Positions 19,429 through 28,678 are shown, counted from the first letter of the stretch. The stretch is DNA of 64,000 nt from Pseudomonas oryzihabitans (GCF_007665395.1 NZ_VDND01000007.1:222711-286710), one strand, 5' to 3'. Notes: generated by a model from the sequence alone, not told the origin. Program-made: numbers and translations.

Positions 19429-19899
19429 TCAGGCCGAGCTGAGCGGTCGCTGATAACCGCTGCGGGTCTGGCTGCCGCGGCTGTTGTAGAGCGTGGGCGC
19501 CGAGCTGCTGCCCTGCAGGAGGTTGAGCACCCGCGACGTGCCGATCTGGCTGGCCTGGATGATCTGGCCATTACGGACGTTGCGCTGCTTGCAGGCCTCG
19601 ATCAGCTCGCTCAGGCGCGCGGACACCGCGAGCAGCTCCTGGCCTTCGGGCTGGCCGGCGGCGTACTGCTGCAAGCCGGCGAGGTCATTGCTCAAGCCGG
19701 CCGCGCGCAGCAGGGTAGAGCGGTGCTGGGCATGCTGGTCGAGCTGCTTGAGCAGGATCTGCTTGCCACCGAGCAGGCTTTCCAGCGCGACGAGGTCGCG
19801 TTGCGCGAGGGCCTGGAATTCCTCCTCGAGGAGCGCCAGCAACTGGTCGGCAAGCTCGACGTCGGTAAGGGTGATGGCGAGGAGAGGCGTGACGGGCAT
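19429..19899 (-). CDS. flgN: Flagellar chaperone FlgN
   Basis: A 156-residue, mainly helical export chaperone for the hook-filament junction proteins FlgK and FlgL. The N-terminal helix pair (LTDVELADQLLALLEEEFQAL, then a long second helix) is the FlgN pattern; the C-terminal tail is Ser/Gly-rich and probably binds cargo. It lies 54 bp behind flgM, with which it is likely co-transcribed from the sigma-28 promoter. Confidence 0.9.
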   Translation of the reverse strand: MPVTPLLAITLTDVELADQLLALLEEEFQALAQRDLVALESLLGGKQILLKQLDQHAQHRSTLLRAAGLSNDLAGLQQYAAGQPEGQELLAVSARLSELIEACKQRNVRNGQIIQASQIGTSRVLNLLQGSSSAPTLYNSRGSQTRSGYQRPLSSA

Positions 19900-19953
19900 G
19901 GCTCGGGATCTCTTGGTTGAAGTTTCTCACCAGGTCCGCCCGACGCCACTGCC

Positions 19954-20265
19954 TCAGGACTCGAAGGCGAGCAGCTTGTCGGCGACCTTCTGGCTATCGA
20001 CCTGGTAAGAACCATCGGCGATGGCCTGCTTCAGGCGACTGACCTTGTCACTGTCGACCACCGGCAGGTCCTTCAGCCCGGCGGTCAGGGAATTCAGTTG
20101 CTGAGCCGTGGGGCTCAGGTTCACCGATTCGCCGGCCTTCTGGCTGGTTGCTGCGGCGGTGACGTCCTTGCTTTCCAGGCTGACACCGTCTTTCGGGGCC
20201 GAGGTGCTACGGGTGCTGATGCCTGACGTCGACGTCGAGTTCAGGCGATTGATGTCTATGGCCAT
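19954..20265 (-). CDS. flgM: Anti-sigma-28 factor FlgM
   Basis: Binds FliA (sigma-28) until it is exported through the finished hook. The 103 residues start with MAIDINRLN, the family N-terminus (export signal, disordered Ser/Thr-rich stretch). They end with the sigma-binding part VDSDKVSRLKQAIADGSY and VADKLLAFE. GAGGAA precedes the ATG at 20263-20265. It has its own sigma-28 promoter, giving the usual feedback loop. Confidence 0.95.
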   Translation of the reverse strand: MAIDINRLNSTSTSGISTRSTSAPKDGVSLESKDVTAAATSQKAGESVNLSPTAQQLNSLTAGLKDLPVVDSDKVSRLKQAIADGSYQVDSQKVADKLLAFES

Positions 20266-20304
20266 TCGTGAAATTCCTCGGGATGTATCGCTCACATGTC
20301 CGGT

Positions 20305-20331
20305 TTATCGGCCCGCTGGGCGGAAACTTTA
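20305..20331 (-). promoter_or_regulatory. Sigma-28 (FliA) promoter of flgM
   Basis: On the minus strand TAAAGTTT, an 11-bp spacer and GCCGATAA match the FliA consensus. The predicted start of transcription is about 33 bases before the flgM ATG. Confidence 0.88.
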
Positions 20332-20429
20332 GCCGTAGACCTGTGCAACGGTTCACATCTTTGGACAGGATCTCTCCCCGTCGTTCAAAGCGCTCGAACG
20401 ACAAGAAGTTACTCCTTTATCACGTCGAG

Positions 20430-21158
20430 CTAAAGAGCGACCTCCACTTGACCCTGATCGACCACCCGTCCCCGGATCACCCGGTTGGAGCTCAGATTAC
20501 GGATGCGGATCTCCTCGTCCTTGGCACCACCGGCGAGGGCTTCACCCTGCATGCGAATGCTGAAGGACGAGGTGCGGGCATTGATGACGACCTGTTCGCC
20601 CTTGCGGACGAGTTCGGCCTGTTCGAGATAGGCCGGTGCCATGGGCTGGTCGCTCAGCACCTGGCGCTTGAGCTTGGCGCCGAGCACCGTCTCCAGGCTG
20701 GTCAGGTAGCCCTGGCTGAGGGTGCCGACGTCGCGCTCCACCAGCGCCACGTTGCTAGTGTCCAGCAGGGCACCGCGCATCAGGGGCTGGAGGGCGACCA
20801 CCACCGGGCGGTAGAGCTTGACCTGCGCGGGCACGAATACGGTCCAGGGACTGGAGCCCTCGCAACGAACCTTGACGCTGAGACGACCGATGGGGGTCGG
20901 TTCGCCCTGCTGGGCGAGCGTCAGGGGTTTGTCGCACGCTGCCAGGCGCAAGCGGGGGTCGAGCGCCTTGACCTGGGTTTCATGGCGGGCATTGAGGCTG
21001 GTATCCAGCAAATATTCCTGCACCCGTTCCTCAAGAAAACTTTCGACGGCGCCGATAAGTTCATCAGGTGAAGTGTAGGCGTCTTCCGCGAAGGCCCTGC
21101 TTTGCAGACAGCAGAGCAAGGTCAGGAGGCCAAGGGTCAGTCTTCGAGCTAGAGTCAT
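20430..21158 (-). CDS. flgA: P-ring assembly chaperone FlgA
   Basis: Periplasmic chaperone for FlgI polymerisation. The 242 residues begin with a signal peptide (LTLGLLTLLCC core, cleavage probably after AFA). The C-terminal SAF domain follows (GALLDTSNVALVERDVG and VVINARTSSFSIRMQGEAL), as in the family. The ATG at 21156-21158 gives the proper signal peptide, though its ribosome site is weak. A sigma-54 promoter lies about 40 bp upstream. It is divergent from cheV. Confidence 0.94.
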   Translation of the reverse strand: MTLARRLTLGLLTLLCCLQSRAFAEDAYTSPDELIGAVESFLEERVQEYLLDTSLNARHETQVKALDPRLRLAACDKPLTLAQQGEPTPIGRLSVKVRCEGSSPWTVFVPAQVKLYRPVVVALQPLMRGALLDTSNVALVERDVGTLSQGYLTSLETVLGAKLKRQVLSDQPMAPAYLEQAELVRKGEQVVINARTSSFSIRMQGEALAGGAKDEEIRIRNLSSNRVIRGRVVDQGQVEVAL

Positions 21159-21199
21159 GGTCGGAAACACGTCGCTGCGATCTTCATGATCAACCCATA

Positions 21200-21215
21200 A
21201 GCAAGCCCCGTGCCG
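21200..21215 (-). promoter_or_regulatory. Sigma-54 promoter of flgA
   Basis: Minus strand CGGCACGGGGCTTGCT matches TGGCACG-N4-TTGCW with the -24 GG and -12 GC intact. The start of transcription would be about 30 bases before the flgA ATG. Confidence 0.85.
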
Positions 21216-21257
21216 AGTTGTGCTAACCCGCTCGTGGGCATTCAAAGGAGTCATCTA

Positions 21258-22190
21258 ATGGCTGGTGTATTGGACGCAGTCAACCAACGTACCCAACTGG
21301 TGGGCCAGAACCGTCTGGAGCTGCTGCTGTTCCGCCTGGATGGCTCGCAGCTCTATGGCATCAACGTCTTCAAGGTGAAGGAGGTACTGCAGTGCCCCAA
21401 GCTCACCGTGATGCCGAAATCGAACCGGGTGGTGCGGGGCGTGGCCAGTATCCGCGGCGGCACCTTCCCCATCATCGACCTGGCGATGGCCACCGGGCGC
21501 CGTGGCCTGGAAGACATCAACAACTGCTTCGTCATCATCACCGAGTACAACACCAAGGTGCAGGGCTTCCTGGTGCGCTCGGTCGAGCGGATCGTCAACA
21601 TGAACTGGGAAGGCATCAACCCGCCGCCCAAGGGTACCGGTCGTGACCACTACCTGACCGCGGTGACCCGCGTCGACAACCAGCTCGTCGAGATCATCGA
21701 CGTGGAGAAGATCCTTTCCGAGGTGGCCCCGTCGGTGGAGACCGTGTCGGTCGGTGTGGTCAGCGAAGTGGTCCAGGCCAAGGCCGTGACCAAGCGGGTG
21801 CTGATCGTCGACGACTCCTCGGTGGCGCGCAAGCAGGTGAGCCGCTGCCTGGAAACCGTCGGCGTGGAAGTCATCGCGCTCAACGACGGCCGCCAGGCGC
21901 TGAACTACCTGCAGGCGATGGTGGGCGAGGGCAAGCGTCCGGAAGACGAATTGCTGATGATCATTTCCGACATCGAGATGCCGGAAATGGACGGCTACAC
22001 CCTCACGGCGGAAATCCGTCATGATTCGCGGATGCAGAAAGTGCATATACTGCTGCATACCTCCTTGTCCGGTGTCTTCAACCAGGCCATGGTCAAGAAG
22101 GTCGGTGCGGACGACTTCCTGGCCAAGTTCCGCCCCGATGATCTTGCCTCCCGGGTCGTCGAGCGCATCAATGCGGTCGACAGTCACTAG
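21258..22190 (+). CDS. cheV: Chemotaxis coupling protein CheV
   Basis: Links receptors to CheA and adapts through phosphorylation. The 310 residues have a CheW-like domain (about 20-170) followed by a receiver domain starting at VLIVDDSS, with the phospho-acceptor Asp238 in SDIEMPEMDG and the conserved Lys in FLAKF. AAAGGAG lies seven bases before the ATG at 21258. It is followed directly by cheR, and the pair ends at a strong terminator. Confidence 0.96.
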   Translation: MAGVLDAVNQRTQLVGQNRLELLLFRLDGSQLYGINVFKVKEVLQCPKLTVMPKSNRVVRGVASIRGGTFPIIDLAMATGRRGLEDINNCFVIITEYNTKVQGFLVRSVERIVNMNWEGINPPPKGTGRDHYLTAVTRVDNQLVEIIDVEKILSEVAPSVETVSVGVVSEVVQAKAVTKRVLIVDDSSVARKQVSRCLETVGVEVIALNDGRQALNYLQAMVGEGKRPEDELLMIISDIEMPEMDGYTLTAEIRHDSRMQKVHILLHTSLSGVFNQAMVKKVGADDFLAKFRPDDLASRVVERINAVDSH

Positions 22191-22232
22191 GTGATGGCGT
22201 CTCTATCCCGGTATCCAGAAGGCGGAGCGGCA

Positions 22233-23060
22233 GTGTCAGCAGTCAACGCGGATTTTGTGCTTTTTCGTGATTTCCTTGAGAAATCCAGCGGGATCCTGCT
22301 CGGTGACAACAAGCAGTACCTCGTCTCCAGTCGGCTGAACAAGCTGATGGAGACCGAGGGGATCAAGACGTTGTCGGAGTTGGTGCAGCGTATCCAGTCG
22401 CAGCCCCGTGGCGGTTTGCGGGAGAAGGTCATCGACGCGATGACTACCAACGAAACCCTCTGGTTTCGCGACACCTATCCCTTCGAGGTGCTGAAGAACC
22501 GCCTGTTGCCGGAGTTGACCAAGAACACCTTCGGCCAGCGCCTGCGGGTCTGGTCGGCGGCGTGCTCATCGGGCCAGGAGCCCTACTCGCTGTCCATGAC
22601 CATGGACGAGTTCGAGCGCAGCGCGGCAGGGCAGGGGCGTGGCGGCCTGCAGATTGTGGCCACCGACCTGTCGGGCGCCATCCTCACCGCGGCGAAATCC
22701 GGCGAATACGATTCCCTGGCGATCGGCCGGGGATTGTCGCAGGAACGCCTGCAGCGCTATTTCGACGTCCTCCAGCCAGGTCGCTGGGCGGTCAAGCCGG
22801 CGATTCGCAGCCGCATCGAATTCCGCGCGCTGAATCTGCTCGACAGCTACGCCAGTCTCGGCAAGTTCGACATGGTGTTCTGCCGCAACGTGCTGATCTA
22901 CTTCTCCGCCGAGGTGAAGAAGGACATCCTGACGCGGATCCACGCCACCCTGAAGCCGGGCGGCTACCTGTTCCTCGGTGCCTCCGAAGCCCTCAACGGC
23001 CTGCCGGATCTCTATCAGATGGTGCAGTGCAATCCGGGCATCATCTACAAGGCCAAGTAG
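22233..23060 (+). CDS. cheR: Chemotaxis receptor methyltransferase CheR
   Basis: SAM-dependent methyltransferase for glutamates of chemoreceptors. The 275 residues show the N-terminal all-alpha CheR domain (VSSRLNKLME) and the SAM domain with WSAACSSGQEPYS (SAM loop) and FCRNVLIYF. A GTG start at 22233 with GGAG six bases upstream gives an N-terminus like P. aeruginosa CheR1 (MSAxNxDFxLF); an ATG at 22194 would add 13 residues. Confidence 0.94.
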   Translation: MSAVNADFVLFRDFLEKSSGILLGDNKQYLVSSRLNKLMETEGIKTLSELVQRIQSQPRGGLREKVIDAMTTNETLWFRDTYPFEVLKNRLLPELTKNTFGQRLRVWSAACSSGQEPYSLSMTMDEFERSAAGQGRGGLQIVATDLSGAILTAAKSGEYDSLAIGRGLSQERLQRYFDVLQPGRWAVKPAIRSRIEFRALNLLDSYASLGKFDMVFCRNVLIYFSAEVKKDILTRIHATLKPGGYLFLGASEALNGLPDLYQMVQCNPGIIYKAK

Positions 23061-23078
23061 GCCGGTCACCGGACACCC

Positions 23079-23107
23079 AGGGCAGACCCAGGTCTGCCCT
23101 TTCTTTT
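23079..23107 (+). terminator. Rho-independent terminator of cheV-cheR
   Basis: AGGGCAGAC (23079-23087), loop CCAG, GTCTGCCCT (23092-23100), then TTCTTTT. Nine-base perfect stem with a T-rich tail, 18 bp after the cheR stop. Confidence 0.9.
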
Positions 23108-23230
23108 GCGCCAAACTTTTGCCGCGGCTTTCCCCCGCCGGCGGCAAGGGCGGCGGAAAAACCTTGCCGCTTGCCGCCGTTCTGGCCGCAACCTAGCGCT
23201 AACCTCTTGATTTTGATGAATGTCGGAGAC

Positions 23231-23246
23231 TGGCACGGGCCTTGCT
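23231..23246 (+). promoter_or_regulatory. Sigma-54 promoter of flgBCDE
   Basis: TGGCACGGGCCTTGCT is a perfect match to TGGCACG-N4-TTGCW. The start of transcription would be about 23258, some 24 bases before the flgB ATG. FleQ- or FleR-dependent activation is expected from known Pseudomonas biology. Confidence 0.93.
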
Positions 23247-23281
23247 AAATCGTTTGCAAGCCACGTCAAAGGTCTCTCGAC

Positions 23282-23704
23282 ATGAGCATCAGTTTCGAAA
23301 AGGCACTCGGCCTGCACGAGCAGGCGCTGAACTTCCGTTCGCAGCGCGCCGAGGTGCTGGGCAACAACCTGGCCAACGCCGATACCCCTGGCTACAAGGC
23401 ACGGGACCTGGATTTCAGCGCGGTGCTCGCCGAGCAGGCGGCCAAGGGCTCATCCGGGGCTAGCGGGCACTATCAGCTGGAAACCACCAACAGCCGGCAC
23501 ATCGCCGCCGAGGGCTTCGACATGGGCATGGGCGATGCAGCCCTGAAGTACCGCATCCCTAGCCAGCCCTCGGTCGACCAGAACACCGTGGACGCCCAGG
23601 TGGAGCAGGCCAACTACGCCGAGAACGCCATGAACTTCCAGGCCAGCTTCACGCTGCTCAATAGCAAGTTCAAGGGGCTGATGTCGGCCATCAAGGGAGA
23701 ATAA
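23282..23704 (+). CDS. flgB: Flagellar basal-body rod protein FlgB
   Basis: Proximal rod subunit, 140 residues, usual length. The N-terminus has the rod-family motif LGNNLANADTPGYKARDLDF; the C-terminal helix (NYAENAMNFQASFTLLNSKF) completes the coiled coil. First gene of the flgBCDE operon behind a sigma-54 promoter; flgC follows after two bases. Confidence 0.96.
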   Translation: MSISFEKALGLHEQALNFRSQRAEVLGNNLANADTPGYKARDLDFSAVLAEQAAKGSSGASGHYQLETTNSRHIAAEGFDMGMGDAALKYRIPSQPSVDQNTVDAQVEQANYAENAMNFQASFTLLNSKFKGLMSAIKGE

Positions 23705-23706
23705 CC

Positions 23707-24144
23707 ATGTCCTTGAGTTCGTTGTTCAACATCGCCGGTAGCGCGATGAGCGCCCAGAACGTCCGGCTCAATACCGTGGCCAGCAACATGGCCAACGCCG
23801 AGTCGGTGGCTTCCAGCGTCGACCAGACCTACAAGGCCCGCCATCCGGTGTTCGCTGCCCAGCTCAGCGAGGCCCAGGGTGGTTCCTCGCTGTTCGATGA
23901 CCAGGGCCAGGCCGGGGTCGGGGTGGAGGTGAAGGGCATCGTCGAGGATCAGAGCGAGGTGCAGAAGCGCTACGAACCCCATCATCCCATGGCGGACAAG
24001 GACGGCTACGTCTATTACCCGAACGTGAACGTGGTGGAGGAAATGGCCGACATGATCTCCGCCAGTCGGGCCTTCCAGACCAACGCGGAAATGATGAATA
24101 CCGCCAAACAGATGATGCAGAAGGTACTGACCCTGGGTCAGTGA
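23707..24144 (+). CDS. flgC: Flagellar basal-body rod protein FlgC
   Basis: Proximal rod subunit of 145 residues. It carries the rod/hook N-terminal motif VASNMANAESVASS and the C-terminal NVNVVEEMADMISASRAFQTN, both typical of FlgC. AAGGGAG precedes the ATG. Directly between flgB and flgD. Confidence 0.96.
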   Translation: MSLSSLFNIAGSAMSAQNVRLNTVASNMANAESVASSVDQTYKARHPVFAAQLSEAQGGSSLFDDQGQAGVGVEVKGIVEDQSEVQKRYEPHHPMADKDGYVYYPNVNVVEEMADMISASRAFQTNAEMMNTAKQMMQKVLTLGQ

Positions 24145-24160
24145 TCGCTAGGGAGTCGCC

Positions 24161-24883
24161 ATGACCACCACTTCTTCCACCACCAGTAGCAGCTCGCTGC
24201 TGTCGTCGGTGCTGTCCAACAGCAAGGTATCGAGCAGCTCGGCGACGTCCAGCGGCGCGACGACCTCGGGCAGCACCACCAGCAGTCTCGGGAAGAACGA
24301 CTTCCTGAAGCTGCTGGTCACCCAGCTCAACAACCAGAATCCGCTGAATCCGCAGGACAACACCGAGTTCGTCGCGCAGCTGGCCCAGTTCAGCAGCGTC
24401 GAGTCCTTGCAGAACCTCAATACCTCGGTGGATTCCATCGTCAGCAACTACAACTCTTCCCAGGCACTGCAGGCCTCTTCGCTGGTCGGTCGCTCGGTGA
24501 TCGCCGCCGGCAGCACGGCGGTGGTCGATACCACCTCCGGCATGACCGGCAGCGTGGTGCTGCCGTCGTCCGGCAGTGATCTCTCGGTGGGCGTCTACAA
24601 CAGCGCCGGCTCCCTGGTCGACACCATTCCCCTGGAGGCCAGCAGCGCCGGCACCCACTCCTTCAGCTGGGATGGCAAGGACAGCTCCGGCCAGACGCTG
24701 GCGTCCGGCACCTACACCTTCAAAGCCACGGCCGCCATCGGTGGCACCTCCACGGCGCTGACGACCTACCTGCCGAATACCGTGAGCAGCGTGACCCTGG
24801 GTACCAGCGGCAGTGACATGACCCTCAACCTCGCCGACGGCACCAACGTCGCCTTGGCGAACGTCAAGACCATAGGCCAGTGA
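24161..24883 (+). CDS. flgD: Hook assembly scaffold FlgD
   Basis: Hook cap needed for FlgE polymerisation. The 240 residues start with a long Ser/Thr-rich segment, then the cap motif GKNDFLKLLVTQLNNQNPLNP with DNTEFVAQLAQFSS. The C-terminal Ig-like FlgD domains follow (SAGTHSFSWDGKDSSGQ). Translated 16 bp after flgC. Confidence 0.95.
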   Translation: MTTTSSTTSSSSLLSSVLSNSKVSSSSATSSGATTSGSTTSSLGKNDFLKLLVTQLNNQNPLNPQDNTEFVAQLAQFSSVESLQNLNTSVDSIVSNYNSSQALQASSLVGRSVIAAGSTAVVDTTSGMTGSVVLPSSGSDLSVGVYNSAGSLVDTIPLEASSAGTHSFSWDGKDSSGQTLASGTYTFKATAAIGGTSTALTTYLPNTVSSVTLGTSGSDMTLNLADGTNVALANVKTIGQ

Positions 24884-24911
24884 GCCGGCCCCGCCGGACA
24901 GGAGTACAACC

Positions 24912-26222
24912 ATGAGCTTCAACGTCGGCCTCAGTGGCCTCAATGCCGCCGCCACCGATCTCAGCGTGACCGGCAACAACATCGCCAACGTGGGCACCAC
25001 GGGCTTCAAGTCCTCGCGCGCCGAATTCGCCGATGTCTATTCCAGCTCCATGTACCTGGGGTCGAGTTCCAACCAGCCCGGCGCCGGCGTGCGGACCGCG
25101 GCCGTGGCCCAGCAATTTACCCAGGGCAACGTGACCAGCACCGGCAACGCCCTGGACATGGCGATCAATGGCGGCGGCTTCTTCGTCATGAACAACAACG
25201 GCTCCAACCTCTATTCGCGAGACGGCACCTTCAAGACCGACGCCAATGGCTTCGTGGTCAACAACTCCGGCTACAACCTGCGCGGCTACGCGGCGGACAG
25301 CGATGGCAACGTGATCAGCGGCATCGCCACCAACCTGAAGATCGACACCACCAACCAGGCGCCCAAGGCCACGACCAAGGACACCGAGGTGTTGAGTCTC
25401 AACTCGTCGGCGACCGTTCCCACCACGGCCACCTTCGACCCCAGCGATGCCACCAGCTTCAACAACTCGACGTCCACCAGCATCTACGACTCCCAGGGCA
25501 ACGCCCATACCTTGACGTACTACTTCGCCAAGACCGGCACCAACACCTGGAACATGTACAGCCTGGTCGACGGGCGCAACCCGGCCGACCCGACGTCCAC
25601 CACACCGTTGAGCAACACCCTGACCTTCGACAGCACCGGCAAGCTCAGCGCCACGGGCGGCACCGGCCTCACCGTCACCAGCACCGGCAAGTTCGCGCTG
25701 AACAACTGGGTGCCGGCCACTGTGACCAACGCCTCCACCACGCCCAAGACCTATGGGGCCAACGGCGCGTCCGCCTCCACCACCGGCATCGCCATCGACC
25801 TGAGCAGCACCACGCAGACCGCGACCTCCTTCGCGGTGACCAGCAAATCCCAGGATGGCTACACCACCGGCCAGCTGTCGGGCCTGTCCATCGATACCGA
25901 AGGCAAGCTCTACGCGAGCTTCACCAACAGCCAGTCCAAGGTGATCGGCCAGGTGATCCTGGCCAGTTTCGCCAACAACCAGGGCCTGACCCCGCTGGGC
26001 AGCAACACCTTCGCCCAGTCCTCCACCTCCGGCCAGGCGGTGGTGGGAACACCGTCTTCCGGCACGCTGGGAACTCTGACCTCGGGCTCGCTGGAGGCTT
26101 CCAACGTCGATCTCAGTACCCAGCTGGTCAATCTGATCGTGGCCCAGCGTAACTACCAGGCCAACGCCAAGACCATCGAGACGGAAAACACGCTGTCGCA
26201 GACCATCATCCAGATCCGCTAA
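24912..26222 (+). CDS. flgE: Flagellar hook protein FlgE
   Basis: Hook subunit, 436 residues. N-terminal GLSGLNAAATDLSVTGNNIANVGTTGFKSSR region is the rod/hook signature; the C-terminal helix ends QLVNLIVAQRNYQANAKTIETE. A Ser/Thr/Asn-rich middle forms the surface domains. GGAG precedes the ATG. Last gene of its operon; a strong terminator follows. Confidence 0.96.
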   Translation: MSFNVGLSGLNAAATDLSVTGNNIANVGTTGFKSSRAEFADVYSSSMYLGSSSNQPGAGVRTAAVAQQFTQGNVTSTGNALDMAINGGGFFVMNNNGSNLYSRDGTFKTDANGFVVNNSGYNLRGYAADSDGNVISGIATNLKIDTTNQAPKATTKDTEVLSLNSSATVPTTATFDPSDATSFNNSTSTSIYDSQGNAHTLTYYFAKTGTNTWNMYSLVDGRNPADPTSTTPLSNTLTFDSTGKLSATGGTGLTVTSTGKFALNNWVPATVTNASTTPKTYGANGASASTTGIAIDLSSTTQTATSFAVTSKSQDGYTTGQLSGLSIDTEGKLYASFTNSQSKVIGQVILASFANNQGLTPLGSNTFAQSSTSGQAVVGTPSSGTLGTLTSGSLEASNVDLSTQLVNLIVAQRNYQANAKTIETENTLSQTIIQIR

Positions 26223-26244
26223 CGGTTCTTTGACGGTCGTTGTG

Positions 26245-26278
26245 AAAAAGCCCTCCTTGCGAGGGCTTTTTTTCTTTT
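26245..26278 (+). terminator. Rho-independent terminator of flgBCDE
   Basis: AAAAAGCCCTC (26245-26255), loop CTTGC, GAGGGCTTTTT (26261-26271) and more T. Eleven-base stem followed by a long T-run, 22 bp after the flgE stop. Confidence 0.95.
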
Positions 26279-26299
26279 AAATCAATGGAATGCCAAGAA

Positions 26300-26315
26300 T
26301 GGCACGTGCCTTGCT
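26300..26315 (+). promoter_or_regulatory. Sigma-54 promoter of flgF-flgL
   Basis: TGGCACGTGCCTTGCT is a perfect sigma-54 match, located just after the flgE terminator. Transcription would start near 26327, about 46 bases before flgF. It starts the second rod/ring operon. Confidence 0.93.
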
Positions 26316-26372
26316 CAGGAGGTCTGGACCGTTTCAGACCCGTGGCGATAACGATCGCCCTGCGAGGACCCT

Positions 26373-27113
26373 ATGGACCGATTGCTATATCTCGCCATGA
26401 CCGGCGCCAGCCAGAACACCATGGCCATCCAGGCGCACTCCAACAACCTCGCCAACATCTCCACCAGTGGCTTTCGCCGGGATTTCGAGCAGGCGCGCTC
26501 CATGCAGACCTTCGGTGAGAGCTACCCCTCGCGCGTCTATTCCATGAGCGAGCGTCCGGGGACCGACTTCACCCCGGGCACCCTGCAGGAGACCGGTCGG
26601 GATCTCGACGTGGCCATCCAGGGCAACGGCTGGATCGCGGTGCAGGGCGCCGACGGCAAGGAAGCCTACGTCCGGACCGGCAGCCTCAAGGTGGACGCCC
26701 TGGGCATGCTGCGCACCGGCAACGATTTGCCGGTCCTCGGCAATGGCGGGCCGATCGCCGTGCCGCCCAATCAGCAGATCGAGATCGGCCAGGACGGCTC
26801 CATCACCGTTCGCGGCGCCGGGGAAAACACCAATGCCCTGGCGGTCATCGATCGCATCAAGCTGGTCAATCCGGACCCCAAGACTATCGAGAAGGGCCTG
26901 GACGGGACCATCCGTACCAAGGACGGCAAGCCCGCGGCGGCGGATGCCGGTGTCCAGGTGGTGTCCGGCTTCACCGAGTCGAGCAACGTCAGTGCGGTGG
27001 AGGAGATGACCTCGATCCTCTCGCTTTCGAAGCAATTCGAACTGCAGATCAAGATGATGAAATCCGCCGAGGACAACGACGCGTCCATGGCAAAGGTTTT
27101 GCAATTCAGCTGA
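26373..27113 (+). CDS. flgF: Flagellar basal-body rod protein FlgF
   Basis: Rod subunit of 246 residues. MDRLLYLAMTGASQNTM and SNNLANISTSGFRRDFEQA are FlgF-type N-terminal sequences; the C-terminus has SNVSAVEEMTSILSLSKQFELQ. First gene after the internal sigma-54 promoter; AGGA lies before the ATG. Confidence 0.96.
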   Translation: MDRLLYLAMTGASQNTMAIQAHSNNLANISTSGFRRDFEQARSMQTFGESYPSRVYSMSERPGTDFTPGTLQETGRDLDVAIQGNGWIAVQGADGKEAYVRTGSLKVDALGMLRTGNDLPVLGNGGPIAVPPNQQIEIGQDGSITVRGAGENTNALAVIDRIKLVNPDPKTIEKGLDGTIRTKDGKPAAADAGVQVVSGFTESSNVSAVEEMTSILSLSKQFELQIKMMKSAEDNDASMAKVLQFS

Positions 27114-27159
27114 TTGAACGCTGTTGACGCCTGATTCCCGGCGCCGAAGGAGAAAAACG

Positions 27160-27945
27160 ATGATTTCCGCCCTCTATGTCGCCAAGACTGGCCTGGCCGC
27201 TCAGGACACCAACCTGACGACCATCTCCAACAACCTGGCCAACGTCTCGACGACCGGCTTCAAGCGCGACCGCGCCGAATTCCAGGACCTGCTCTATCAG
27301 ATCCGTCGCCAGCCCGGTGCGCAGTCCACCCAGGACAGCGAGCTGCCTTCGGGTCTGCAGCTGGGTACCGGTGTGCGTATCGTCGGCACCCAGAAAACCT
27401 TTACCCAGGGCACCCTGCAAACGACCGAGCAGCCGCTGGACATGGCCATCAACGGCCATGGTTTCTTCCAGGTCCAGATGCCCGATGGCACCGTCAACTA
27501 CACCCGCGACGGTACCTTCCACCTCAATGCCGACGGCCAGATCGTCACGGCCAATGGCTTTCCGGTGGAGCCCGCCATCACCGTGCCGGCCGATACCCAG
27601 ACCTTCACCGTCGGCCAGGACGGCACCGTCTCCGTGACCCAGGCCGGCTCCTCGACCGTTACCACCATCGGCACCATCCAGACTGCCCAGTTCGTCAACC
27701 CGGGCGGCCTGCAGGCGATGGGCAACAACCTGTTCGCCGAGACCACCAGCAGCGGCGCGCCCCAGGTCGGTACGCCGGGCAACAACGGCCTGGGCACCAT
27801 CCAGCAGAACACCCTGGAAACCTCCAACGTGAGCACCGTGGAAGAGATGGTGAACATGATCACCACCCAGCGCGCCTACGAGATGAATTCCAAGGTCATC
27901 TCCACCGCCGACCAGATGCTCGGCTTCGTCACCCAGAACCTGTAA
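27160..27945 (+). CDS. flgG: Flagellar distal rod protein FlgG
   Basis: Main distal-rod subunit, 261 residues, usual size. The N-terminus reads MISALYVAKTGLAAQDTNL, then ISNNLANVSTTGFKRDRAEFQD with the FlgG-specific stretch LLYQIRRQPGAQST. The ATG at 27160 follows GAAGGAG; an in-frame TTG at 27124 is not needed. Confidence 0.97.
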   Translation: MISALYVAKTGLAAQDTNLTTISNNLANVSTTGFKRDRAEFQDLLYQIRRQPGAQSTQDSELPSGLQLGTGVRIVGTQKTFTQGTLQTTEQPLDMAINGHGFFQVQMPDGTVNYTRDGTFHLNADGQIVTANGFPVEPAITVPADTQTFTVGQDGTVSVTQAGSSTVTTIGTIQTAQFVNPGGLQAMGNNLFAETTSSGAPQVGTPGNNGLGTIQQNTLETSNVSTVEEMVNMITTQRAYEMNSKVISTADQMLGFVTQNL

Positions 27946-27971
27946 TAGCCACCCCTGCGAGGTAGCGCTCC

Positions 27972-28667
27972 ATGAATCGTCTCTTTGCCGTCGCTCCGCT
28001 GTTCGGAGCGCTCGTTCTCGCAGGATGCGTAGCCCCGGCCGCCAAGCCGGACGATCCCTACTATTCCCCCGTGTTGCCGCGCACCCCGGTGCCCGCGGCG
28101 CAGAACAACGGTGCCATCTTCCAGTCGGGCTTCGAGCAGAATCTCTACACCGATCGCAAGGCCTTCCGCATCGGCGACATCATCACCATCACCCTGCAGG
28201 AGAAGACCCAGGCCAGCAAGAACGCCAGTTCCGACATCGCCAAGAACAGCAAGTCGACCCTCGGCCTGACTTCCCTGTTCGGCGCCAAGCCGTCGATCCC
28301 CAATCCGTTGGCCGACGGCGACCTGAGCCTGGACGCCGGTTTCTCCGGCAACCGCTCCAACACCGGCAAGTCCACCGCCGCCCAGGGCAACAGCCTGACT
28401 GGCTCCCTGACCGTGACCATCGCCGAGGTACTGCCCAACGGCATCCTGGTGGTCCGTGGCGAGAAGTGGCTGACCCTCAATACCGGCAACGAGCTGATGC
28501 GCATCCAGGGCATGGTCCGCGCCGACGACATCGCCACCGACAACACCGTGCTCTCCACCCGCGTGGCCGATGCGCGGATCACCTATTCGGGCACGGGCTC
28601 CTTCGCCGATGCGAGCCAGCCTGGCTGGTTGAGCCAGTTCTTCGGCAGCGCCCTGATGCCGTTCTGA
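27972..28667 (+). CDS. flgH: Flagellar L-ring protein FlgH
   Basis: Outer-membrane lipoprotein forming the L ring, 231 residues. The signal peptide ends in the lipobox LAGC with Cys19 as lipidation site. Later SLFDxR-like YTDRKAFRIGDIITITLQEKT and the C-terminal ANTVLSTRVADARITYSG (with family-typical GWLSQFF end) identify FlgH. Confidence 0.96.
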   Translation: MNRLFAVAPLFGALVLAGCVAPAAKPDDPYYSPVLPRTPVPAAQNNGAIFQSGFEQNLYTDRKAFRIGDIITITLQEKTQASKNASSDIAKNSKSTLGLTSLFGAKPSIPNPLADGDLSLDAGFSGNRSNTGKSTAAQGNSLTGSLTVTIAEVLPNGILVVRGEKWLTLNTGNELMRIQGMVRADDIATDNTVLSTRVADARITYSGTGSFADASQPGWLSQFFGSALMPF

Positions 28668-28678
28668 GGATGACCCCC